Part shown: positions 1-9,072 of the stretch, in pieces
Layout of the letters: each line of letters starts with the position of its first letter
Numbering within the stretch: position 1 is the stretch's first letter
NCBI GenBank assembly: GCA_004565275.1
Contig: SDOX01000010.1
Location: 111,338 to 175,337 of the forward strand
Direction of reading: 5' to 3'
DNA: 64,000 bases
DNA from: Nannochloropsis salina CCMP1776
Taxonomy: Eukaryota; Sar; Eustigmatophyceae; Eustigmatales; Monodopsidaceae
Made by a program: the position numbers and the translations under genes
The notes under the pieces: model-generated
Databases searched by the model: none
Told to the model about the DNA's origin: nothing
What the model saw: only the letters and a program-made list of their open reading frames with translations

Positions 1-1030
1 ACAGGTCGCGCCAGCCTTTCTCCTGGAAAAGAGGAGTAAGGGAGGGGAGGGAAGGGGCAGGAGGGAATTTGTGCGAGCAGGTGGTAGCAGAGCAGGACCG
101 AAGGGGGGAAGGAAGGAGGGAAGGAGGGAGGAAGGGCGGGAGGGGATGACAAAGAGGTCAAGGAAGTGGCCACGATGACTGCGCGTGCATAAATCCCTTC
201 CCCGCCGTTGCTCGACGCCTCTCTCCCTCCCTCCTCCCTCTCTCCCTCACCTCCTCCCTTCCTTCCTCATCTCCCCGTCCCACCCTCGGCTCCCTCCCTT
301 GCCAGGGGAATCACGCGCCAGGCCCGCGAGCTCTCGAGGTCGCAGGGAACGCGCCAGGAGAGGGCTGAGGCAGGGGTGGAAGGCGGCTCCGTCAATAACT
401 CCCCTCCCTTCCCTTTTCCCTCCTACCATGGCTCCATCGGCCCGCCGGACCCTTCCTTCCCTCCCTCCCTCCCTCCCCCCGTCGCCATCTCGACCCCGGG
501 CCACGCCAATCGCTCTGTGCGTGGTGATGCCTCTTTATCGATGATGGAGGCTTTGCACGGTTCTATGAATGCCAGATCAGAGGGAGAGAGGGAGGGAGGG
601 AGGGAGGGAGGGAGGGGAGGAGAGGAGGAGCACCGCAGTTGCGCGGGCATCTCCTCCCTCCAGCCCAACCCGTTCTTCCCTCGTCCGCTGCTGCCTTCTC
701 CGATACCTCCCCTTTCCATTTCGAATGCACGGGCCTCCAGTCCCTTTATAGACTGCTATCCCGCGCACGCTCCGCCGCCACACTTCCAGCCACATGGAGA
801 ACAATACCGCGAGCTCCAGCAGCTGTCATATCAGGTCGACCGGCAAAATTTGGAGGCATCAGGGCAAGACACATCATCCAATCAAGACATGTCTTGGGAA
901 AGTGGGAATTTGTAGGCCCGTCTCAGGAAAAAGCGTCCAGGAGGCAGGAGAAGGGAAGGCGACGGAGCCTCCGGCGGAGCACCTTCGTGGGCCTGGGGTC
1001 CTAGGCCTCGCGCTGCGATACCTATAGTCC
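1..1030. other. Low-complexity GC-rich region, possible 3' exon of an unseen gene
   Basis: This stretch is built largely of GGGA-type purine runs (30-150, 585-630) and CCCT-type pyrimidine runs (215-480). Overlapping open frames on both strands are repeat translations and none looks like a known protein. The only piece with a more protein-like composition follows a possible acceptor (cttccag) near 792 and reads to a stop at 915, with residues such as HGEQYRELQQLSYQ. It could be the last exon of a plus-strand gene lying mostly to the left of the window. That is a guess from composition and one splice-like site. Confidence 0.25.
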
Positions 1031-2319
1031 CACATTACTTTGCCTTTTTTCCCCTCACCTTTCGTACGATTATCCTTGGTGATTCATGCGAGCTGGTAGA
1101 GACTAGATCTGTATTTAGATTAGAATCTGCTTGTATGAACATATGTCTCTTGGTGTCTCAATTGTGTTTGATATTCTTGTATTTACATTTTTTGGGTTCG
1201 AAGCCGTCACTTGTTAGAATTTAAATTGTTTCTGATTGAGCAAAATGTTAAATGCGAATCCTTGACAAGGCAAAGTTGTTTATGTAGTTTTCTATTTAGT
1301 TGCTGAAAATTTGAAATCCATTTTCGGGAGATATGTTGCTTTTAGACTTAGAAATGCGACGGCAGCTTGGCTGCAGAGGAAAAAAAAGTTGACGTAGCCA
1401 AAATTCAGGCGGTGGGGAACGAGTCGGTTTTGATGGCTTCGCTACGCGATACATGTAGCATCCTCTAGGGGATGCCAAAAGTGGCGTATTATAGATAGGC
1501 CACTAGGAGACCTTGACTTCAAACCCGATAGAGGAGAACGGCGACCGTGGTGGTGCTGAGCAAAGCAAGCGATAGGAAGCCTTTGTGGTTTTAGAAACCC
1601 CGATTTGTGTATAAGAAAAGTCATTGGCATCGAATGTACCGCGTGCCTGCTAGTCACTGTCTACAGAATGGACCACATGTCTTAGGATAAGCAGGATTGC
1701 GGGATAAAAGAGCGATCGTTCGAGTTTCGAGACGCCGCAGGGTACAAGAGAGAGGTAGCTTGCATGTTTTTTAGCTTTTGAGCAAGAGATAAGAGGAGGA
1801 CAAGGACGAGTTTGTGTGCTTGAGGTATCGGTTATTGAATTGTTGAAGGCGCCCGTGACTTCTCCACATTGGCAACTCGACCCCGCGAGCCCGAAAACGA
1901 TACACAAGTGTAATATTATTTGCCCTCTTCCCGCAAGGAGTGAACGAGCAATCGATGGCCGACTAAGAAGTAAAATTTGAGATCAAGCAAAAACCAGCCA
2001 ATTATGGGAAAACGAGAGAGCGAATGGAAGAAGAGGGATGGATGGAAATGAAACCACTGCGCAAGGATCTCTTGAACCCAAAAAGCAGAAATTGCGAGCA
2101 GGACGATGCCGGACATGGTACCACTGACAGGCAAAGCTTCTATTGTATGCAAATTTCGTTGATGCTATGAAAAGAATGGGTGAAGTTTCGAATTACTTCC
2201 CTTCATGTGATCCAATGGCTCTGGCAAAAACGGATCGAAAAGCTGTCTTCCTCGTCGCCAACACCGACCATAGCACTTGCCAGCAAACGGGGCAATGTGC
2301 TTTCTATCCCCCTGTCCCA
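1031..2319. other. Intergenic region
   Basis: Base composition drops to more AT-rich sequence after about 1030. Short open frames on the minus strand (1296-2152) resemble no family and have no convincing splice signals. The right end is the 3' flank of the minus-strand phospholipase D gene. I see no RNA gene or repeat here. Confidence 0.5.
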
Positions 2320-5300
2320 TCACAGGCTCCATCCCTGAAGCCCGTTTACGGGCCGCAAGGAGGTTAAATCGTCCGCCAGAAACTCTTTCGGGTATTCAAC
2401 CAGGTGTCCCTGGAGCCGACCCAGCCACTTCAACTTCTCCTTGACAGCGTCTCGGTGCTCCCCCCCCCGGATCATCCCCCCCACGTCCTCAAACGTGCCT
2501 CCATCGTTCTGTCCTTCCTCTTCTTTCAAGAGCGCATCCATCAAAATTTCTTCCTCCTCCTGGGCCCGCTCTTCTCCCAGCACTTCCTCGACAAATGTCC
2601 GGGTAGCCTCCGAGACCGTGCCGTCCACGACCACGTGCTTAAGCGCCTCGATGCTTCGCACTGTGTGGGCGGGCAATGCCTGCGGAAAGACGTGCGCCAG
2701 GATGGCCGTGTTCTTTCGAGCCACCCGGCGGAGGTAGGCCCAGGTGGCCGCACCAGACGGATCCAGCAACGGTGCGTACACTTCCTCAGGCGCAGGCTCG
2801 TGGTCGAGGAGTTCTTCCCTGCCGTCCTCCATCATGGCGGCTTCCAGCACCCGCCGTTGCACGTACTCGTCCAAGAGGCCGACGTGCTCGCCCCACAGGC
2901 GCAAGCGCAGGGAGCGGGCAAAGCGACCGGCGTGATAGTCCGCGTGATTCATAGCCCCGGGCTCCCAGACCGTGTCCTCCAACACCAAGGCCATCTCGCT
3001 GTCCCGCGTGCCCATCAAGGAGCGGTCGTTCAAAGCGGCGGAGCCCAGGACCACGTATCGGTCGTCCGCCACGAGCAATCTGCTGTTGACGAAGATCTGT
3101 TCGGACACCAAGTGGGGAGCCAGTCCCTTCCCAGGATCCCCGTTCAAGCGTGTGTAGGAACGAAGGCCGAAGAATTGCAAGTATTCGTCGGGACGGGGCA
3201 CCATGTCCTGGAGGCGGCGCCAGAGCGTGTTGACGGAGTTTAGCTGCTGGTATAGGGCGGAGGTCAGCATGGGCGGGGTGGCGCCGTGCAAGCCTCCTTC
3301 GTACACAGGGAGGAGGGGGAGGAGGAAGACGACACGAAAGGTCTCCTGGCTGTCGTGCGCTCGGACAATGCGGTTCAAGAGGGCCTCGGCCAGCCGGTTG
3401 CTCACATCCGCGGTGCCCTGGACCCCGCTGATGAAGGTGGGGTTCTCGAAGTACAGGTAGTGCTCGGCGTTGGAGATGACCTGTTCGTAGGCTTCCAAGA
3501 CGCTGCGCTGGGGCTCTAGCAGGGCCCCGCTCCATGCACCCAGGCTCCGGACCACCCGGCAGTGGCAGGAGGCCAAGGGACCGAGGGACACTTCTTCTTC
3601 CTCCTCCGCTTCCAGTTCCCGCACGTGCAGTGCTCGACGGAGACGTAGGTATTGGTACATGCGCTGCTGACGCTTTTGGCCTTGCTGCGAGGTCCCGGTC
3701 CTGTCTTTGGCAGCCTCTGCCAGCAGGTCCAGCTGCTGTTTTGAAGGGGAAGAGGGAGCGGATCCCGACAGAGGAGAGGAATATACTCGGACGTTCTTGT
3801 CTTCTTTCACGTCCCTGCACAGCTGGGGAGAGCGGTGGCTGGAGCTGCTGCTTTTTCGGTCCTGACACCCGACCGCATCATCCTCCACCTCTTCATTCAT
3901 CGCCCACCCCCGGGGCGGGTGCCGCCGAGGGAAGGACAAGGACGTCTTCGTGTCTACCTCCTCGTTTGCCCATGAGCGACTGGCAGGAGGGGCCATGGGC
4001 GGCTCGACCAGAGCTTGGAATTGCAAGACTTGGCATTGACTGGTCAGATTCACGTCATGCTGCAATTCGAGCAGGCGCCGTTGTCGCCGCTCTTTTCGGG
4101 GTCTCAACCATTCCTTCAGCTTTTGGCTGGCCTCTTGCTCCACTGCATCGAACACGTCCCGGGGGGGTCCGCCGTGGTCCTCCTCGGTGGAAGGGACGGG
4201 GCGGGCAACGCTGGAGGCGGTGCCGAAGACGAGGCGGGTGACGGTTTTCCGAGCCAAGCCATCCACCCCGACCGGACCATCCGTTTCGGCGCTGCTTGTG
4301 TCCGCCTGATTGTGGCTGGGAAGGTGGTGTGGGGGGATGCCGCCCGCCGGGGAGGGCCCCACCCTCAGGCGCACTGGGAGCAAGGGGGGAGGTAGGGCAA
4401 AGGCGAATTCTTCCTGACGCAGGCGGGCGTTGGGGATGGCGTGGCGCGCCTCCATTTCTCGCGCCCGTTCCAAATTCCATTGGTTCACAAAGTGCCAGCA
4501 CAGGTCGTGGCAGGCACTGCCCGTGACGGCCACGCAGGCTGTGTGTTGGGGCAGGCGGGGCACCGTGCCCCGATGATGGTAAGGAAGCTCCTGGGACGTA
4601 TGGGCGAGCTCCACCAGGCACATGTCCTTGACCAGCGGATTCTGGTAGTCTCGGCCGCACCATGTAGGTCGGCGTGCCTGGACTCCCGTTCCCGGACGGG
4701 CTTGGGCATCCTGCACGCGTCGCGGGGCCACCGCCGCCTCGTCTTTGAGCACGTGCTGCGGGGTGTCGAATTTTCCCAGCCCGAAGGAGAGCCCGGAGCC
4801 CACAAAACCCACCTCCTGGTCCACGCACAGGAGCGTCTCGTTTCTAATCCAGGCATGGGGAAAGGGGGCAGGGCGGGTGCGCAAGACGTGGATATGGCCC
4901 ATATGGGCCAAGGCCATCAAGCGCGCCTGGGTTTCTCGGCTCTTCCACTGGAGGTTTCCCCCTTCCGGTTCTTGAAAGAGCAGGACGGAAATTCGAACCC
5001 CTTCCGCCGCTTTTTTCTCCAAAAGCCGATCCAACCGGGAAGCAGGAAAGCGATGGGGCGGGCGCAATAAGTACAACTCCGGACACACCCAAGGCGCCGA
5101 CAGAAAAATGGAGCGCCTAGCACCCTGGATTGCCGCTTCCATGCTTCGGTAGGCAGCAGCACCGTCCACAAACCACTGGGCTGTGCTCTGAGCGCTGTCA
5201 TCCAAGTAGGAGAGGGGCAACGAGCGTGCAAACTCGAAACGGTTCCGTTCCACCCATGGGGAGGCCTTCAAGACCGAGGCCAAGGTCGCCGCCCATTCCC

Positions 5301-6885
5301 GCTGTTCAAGCCGGGACCGGAAGGTGAGCTGGAAATGCCAGTGGGGATTGATGAGCACCAGGCACCGTGGGGCTTCGAAGATGGCGGCTTGGAGGGTAGT
5401 GCCCGTGTCGAAGAGCAAGACGGCTTCGGGGGTATTGGCCTCCGCCACATCCGCGGAGCGACCCCGCTTGACGTGGGGCGGATGGAAGCCTCCGTCTTTG
5501 TAGATGGCCAAGTAGGAAGATTTGAGTACGGCCCATCCCTCCCTCAGCTTCGATGCTCTGTAGGGCCCCCGCTTACCCAACGCACTGAATCCCAGCGGTG
5601 AGCCCCCCAGCGGATCCAGTCCCTCCAGGTCCATGCCTCCCTCGTCCTCTCGGCCCCCCTGTAGGCGGTGGTCCCCCTCTCGGGACCGCCAAGCGCAGGT
5701 CAGCACCCTCCCTTCCCGGTGGGAGGGCCCCCCCGACCGGTCAAACGTGTAGGGGCTGACTTGCAGGAGCGCGAGGAGCTGGGGACAGTGCCGGTTGACC
5801 ACGTCCTCGAGCACCGTCCGGACATATTGTTCGCAAGCGGTGCGTTGGTGGGCGAGGGAGACAGGATCCGTCAAGCGGGCCTGGGCGGGCGTCAGAGGAC
5901 AGCGCAGATCGCCGGACCGGGGGCTAGGGGAGACGGGTTTCCGAGAGGAGAAGGAAGTCCGGTGCGACAGCCTGGCCCATCGACGTTCGCGTTCCTGTGC
6001 CGCCTCTTCTCGACGCTGCTGCAAGCGGGCCTGGCGCAGGCGCCATCGTACGTTTCCTCGGTCGAGCTCCTGAGGGTCCAACTCGTCACCCTGGGGCCCA
6101 TGCCGGGGAGGCAAGTCGTCTCCCACGTCTTCCTCCGACGGTGTTTCTTCTGCCGACAGAGGAGGAGCTGAGACGGCGTTTCGTTGAACGTGCCTGTCCC
6201 AGGACGCGCGTTCACGCCCACGGCCCCGTGAATTGCGGGCAGGTCGCCAGCCGACGCCCGTCCCTTCTTGGGTCTCCCCTACCGCCTCTTCATAGGAAAG
6301 GTCGCAAGCATAAGACCACCCGTCCACGTAGTCATCATCTTTTGAATGTGTCCTCGGGCGGGGTTTCACCCTTTGCGCATGTTTGTGACTTGGTGGTCGT
6401 GTCTTGGAGCGCTGTGGGTTCAACGGCGGGATAAGCGACCGAAAAAAGAAGACCTTCCAACGCCAGCGCCTGAGGGCTGTTGCCAAATCGTTCAATTGGG
6501 CCCAATGAATGGACACATGCCATCTCCATGCATTTAATTCCAAACAAAGGGTGTGGAGGACCAAATCTCCGGGTTCGTTTTTGTTGATGATGTTTTGGTT
6601 GTTGTGCGGGGTTGTGGTGATGGCGTAGACGGCATGCGAGCTCGTACTATTTATGGTGCTGCTGTTACCAGTGCCTTGTGCAGGAATAACCGTTGATCTT
6701 ATAATGCGGACTGAAGGTGGAGCCTCATGCAGGGGATTTACTGCCATCACTCCTCCAGGTACTCTTCTCTGTTGTGAGGTGACGCAAGAAAAAAAGGCGC
6801 CGGATTCAGAACATACGAAAGTGGTTCTTGGACCAACACATTCTGCCTTGTTTTGAAGTCCAAGCCTATATGAAACTTCTCTCAA
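2320..6885 (-). CDS. Phospholipase D-family protein (PX/PH type) with degenerate HKD motifs
   Basis: One uninterrupted frame of 1521 codons matches eukaryotic PX-PH phospholipase D along its length. A PX remnant (about residues 320-380, ending LLALLQVSPYTF) leads into a PH domain (about 440-540, with FQLTFRSRLEQREWAATL). The first catalytic half (about 545-800) holds AQWFVDG, CPELYLLRP and FGLGKFDTP. A low-complexity insert follows, then the second half (about 1085-1350) with ENPTFISG, FLLPLLPVYEGG, NDRSLMGTRDSE and a family-like end, LVEYPKEFL. Active enzymes carry HxKxxxxD twice. Here the matching positions read N-E-T-L-L-C-V-D (residue 682) and N-S-R-L-L-V-A-D (residue 1267), so both nucleophilic or acid histidines are Asn. 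The fold looks kept but catalysis is doubtful. A phosphoinositide-binding pseudoenzyme is possible. The first 100-150 residues resemble no domain, so the true start may lie further in. Confidence 0.9.
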   Translation of the reverse strand: MREVSYRLGLQNKAECVGPRTTFVCSESGAFFSCVTSQQRRVPGGVMAVNPLHEAPPSVRIIRSTVIPAQGTGNSSTINSTSSHAVYAITTTPHNNQNIINKNEPGDLVLHTLCLELNAWRWHVSIHWAQLNDLATALRRWRWKVFFFRSLIPPLNPQRSKTRPPSHKHAQRVKPRPRTHSKDDDYVDGWSYACDLSYEEAVGETQEGTGVGWRPARNSRGRGRERASWDRHVQRNAVSAPPLSAEETPSEEDVGDDLPPRHGPQGDELDPQELDRGNVRWRLRQARLQQRREEAAQERERRWARLSHRTSFSSRKPVSPSPRSGDLRCPLTPAQARLTDPVSLAHQRTACEQYVRTVLEDVVNRHCPQLLALLQVSPYTFDRSGGPSHREGRVLTCAWRSREGDHRLQGGREDEGGMDLEGLDPLGGSPLGFSALGKRGPYRASKLREGWAVLKSSYLAIYKDGGFHPPHVKRGRSADVAEANTPEAVLLFDTGTTLQAAIFEAPRCLVLINPHWHFQLTFRSRLEQREWAATLASVLKASPWVERNRFEFARSLPLSYLDDSAQSTAQWFVDGAAAYRSMEAAIQGARRSIFLSAPWVCPELYLLRPPHRFPASRLDRLLEKKAAEGVRISVLLFQEPEGGNLQWKSRETQARLMALAHMGHIHVLRTRPAPFPHAWIRNETLLCVDQEVGFVGSGLSFGLGKFDTPQHVLKDEAAVAPRRVQDAQARPGTGVQARRPTWCGRDYQNPLVKDMCLVELAHTSQELPYHHRGTVPRLPQHTACVAVTGSACHDLCWHFVNQWNLERAREMEARHAIPNARLRQEEFAFALPPPLLPVRLRVGPSPAGGIPPHHLPSHNQADTSSAETDGPVGVDGLARKTVTRLVFGTASSVARPVPSTEEDHGGPPRDVFDAVEQEASQKLKEWLRPRKERRQRRLLELQHDVNLTSQCQVLQFQALVEPPMAPPASRSWANEEVDTKTSLSFPRRHPPRGWAMNEEVEDDAVGCQDRKSSSSSHRSPQLCRDVKEDKNVRVYSSPLSGSAPSSPSKQQLDLLAEAAKDRTGTSQQGQKRQQRMYQYLRLRRALHVRELEAEEEEEVSLGPLASCHCRVVRSLGAWSGALLEPQRSVLEAYEQVISNAEHYLYFENPTFISGVQGTADVSNRLAEALLNRIVRAHDSQETFRVVFLLPLLPVYEGGLHGATPPMLTSALYQQLNSVNTLWRRLQDMVPRPDEYLQFFGLRSYTRLNGDPGKGLAPHLVSEQIFVNSRLLVADDRYVVLGSAALNDRSLMGTRDSEMALVLEDTVWEPGAMNHADYHAGRFARSLRLRLWGEHVGLLDEYVQRRVLEAAMMEDGREELLDHEPAPEEVYAPLLDPSGAATWAYLRRVARKNTAILAHVFPQALPAHTVRSIEALKHVVVDGTVSEATRTFVEEVLGEERAQEEEEILMDALLKEEEGQNDGGTFEDVGGMIRGGEHRDAVKEKLKWLGRLQGHLVEYPKEFLADDLTSLRPVNGLQGWSL

Positions 6886-7143
6886 TATTCATCAAATTGA
6901 GATCTAATGAACCCACCGCCACCGTTGATTCAAGCGTATATTTCCCAGGGATTTTGGCCTGGGATATGATGGGCCTTGCCGCCTGACCCGAAATTCAAAA
7001 TTTCCGGGGGAGGCGTAACGGTTTTCTGTTAAAATTCTATTTCAGGGAGGGAGGTTTGTTGGATCCACGCCTATTAAGTAGAAGACGTCGTGTGCACGAT
7101 CTTCGTGACAAGCATGTGACAGTAATTGATCATATAGCTCCAC
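6886..7143. other. Divergent intergenic region
   Basis: This short spacer lies between the 5' ends of the minus-strand phospholipase D and the plus-strand PAP2-type gene, so it probably holds both promoters. No clear TATA box or other named element was recognised. Confidence 0.45.
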
Positions 7144-8583
7144 ATGTACTTGGTCGATGATATTCTTCATCTTGTAGGTGATCATAATAATTTTTACTCT
7201 CGTTGTCCGTCATACGCACAGATGGCAAATAAGCAGCTACCACAATTGATTTGGCTGCCATCGCTGCCCACATTTACTGAGGACACGCAGGAAATCAAAA
7301 ATGAAGCCCACGATTTTTCGTTTCAGCCAAGACCCTTCATGGTGCCCGAATCGGCACAATACGAGTATGCCGCATTTCCGCGTCAGGCTTCACCTCAACC
7401 TAATAGAGTCCAATTTTTAACATCTGACAGCATTTGCAAGTCCAGTCGTCACATAAAATGGAGTCTTCGCTTGGAGTGGTTACTTTTACGTCGAGTCTGG
7501 GTGTGGCTCGTAGGTTTCGCTTTCATATAGTATTTGCACCTTGTTGCCCGCAATCTCGTTTATTACGCACAAGGGAAAGCATACCACTACCCGCACAGCG
7601 ACTCCACTTGGCGTCATCATCCACCAGTTGACTTTCCCTATCCACCAATCGAAGATCTGGGTTTCACGGCCTTCCATGCTGGAGATCTACTGCCTACCTC
7701 TTTGGAGTGGCTTACCACTTTTTTTGTCAGCTCTCTGGCCGCCCTTATGTTGCTCCTGTGGCTTGCTCGCATATTTCTCAATGTTCGATTCGGTGGACCT
7801 AAAATAGCACTAACAGTGCAAAATACTGAAAATAGACCCATCATTATCCTGCCGACACCGCTTGCCCTAATCATGAGGCGGATGGCTATTGCAGGCATAA
7901 TCGTCATCCCATTAAGGTGCCTGACGTTCCTCGTCACGCTCCTCCCCCCACCCAACCGTCACTGTCAGTCTGCCTGGTCTCCTCCAACTACCACGCAGGA
8001 GATTTTTAACGCTTTTCGTTCTCCCCGTGTAGGATGCGGAGACCAGATGTTTTCAGGGCATACCCTGCATGCCGTACTGATCACGAGTATGATATGTCAC
8101 TTCTTCCCTTACCAACATTTCTTGCCCGTATTGGCGATCGCGAATTTGACACTGGTCGGGATTTCTCTTGTTATTTTTCGATATCATTATACGGCTGATG
8201 TCTTAACTGCCATGTACGTGACGTTGGGGGGATGGCTTCTCGTCCCACGGGATCCCAGCACGCTCGACAAGTATGGAGTGCACGTGCATGTCAGGTCGCG
8301 TCCACCAGATTATCTTACGCAGGGCCCTGAGCCATATATTTCCGTAGTGCAAGACTTAGAAAGTGGCGGAGAGTCAAGAGTTCGAGATCTGCAAGAAGAA
8401 GAAGATAGTGCAAGCGACGTTGATGCAAGGGGCATAGAGAGGCTTGCCAATGTTTGTGGGGCGCGGCGACGCAGAGGATCGAACATTCACTATTTACCAC
8501 CCCTTCCTTCTGCACGCCCGGCGCTCGTAGAGGTGGAGGATCGCACGGGAAGTGTGCTCGCGATGGGTCGTCTTCCATGGTAA
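7144..8583 (+). CDS. Sphingomyelin synthase-like / PAP2_C membrane phosphotransferase
   Basis: The protein resembles the sphingomyelin synthase / ceramide phosphotransferase family, which moves a phospho-headgroup onto ceramide in Golgi or plasma membrane. It shows a PPIEDLGF segment after the first membrane span, further hydrophobic spans, the family motif CGDQMFSGHT near 8037, and HYTAD near 8191. Together these supply the His-His-Asp triad. The matching part runs from about 7531 to 8583. An in-frame TAG at 7528-7530 falls inside what should be the first membrane segment, and the same frame stays open upstream to an ATG at 7144. The stop could be removed by splicing, be a sequence error, or mark a disabled gene. 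The real N-terminus is uncertain. The C-terminal 90 residues are hydrophilic and not conserved. Confidence 0.75.
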
Positions 8584-9072
8584 AAATGAATGCCAAATCA
8601 GTATAAAGAAAATTTCCATACAGAACGAAATTGATTGTTTTCGGGTAGGGAAGCTACGAAAAATCGACAGACTATAGAAATTAACGAGAAAGAATTTGAA
8701 ATCAAGCTTTGCAAAGTGTTTCGGAAACGCTTACACATAATCGAGCTTCACAAAATTTGTCCACGCGCACAGGCTAGGAGAAAGGAGGTTACGAAAAGAT
8801 TGGTAAAGCACTGTCTTCAGACCCAGAATTTCGTGGCTTGTAGCAACTGATTCTTTCAAGCTTCCCACAAGAGTCCCGTAATTGTCCAAGCTACCTATAC
8901 AGCTAAGAAGTCGAAAATGCCCGGGAAAATTAGTGACAGACTTCCCTCGCTGAAGCTCCTTTTAAAGCGTGCGCTCCTTTTTGTTCCACGATGGCGAGAG
9001 CTCTTTTGCCGCCCTTGAGTCTTACCCTCCGATACACATTTCTCCACACTTCTCGGCAAAAGACGAAGAGGA
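8584..9072. other. Intergenic region
   Basis: This AT-richer spacer carries the 3' flank of the PAP2-type gene and the likely promoter of the RAD51D-type gene. A short open frame at 8635-8850 is rich in Lys, Arg and Glu but matches nothing I know. Confidence 0.45.
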
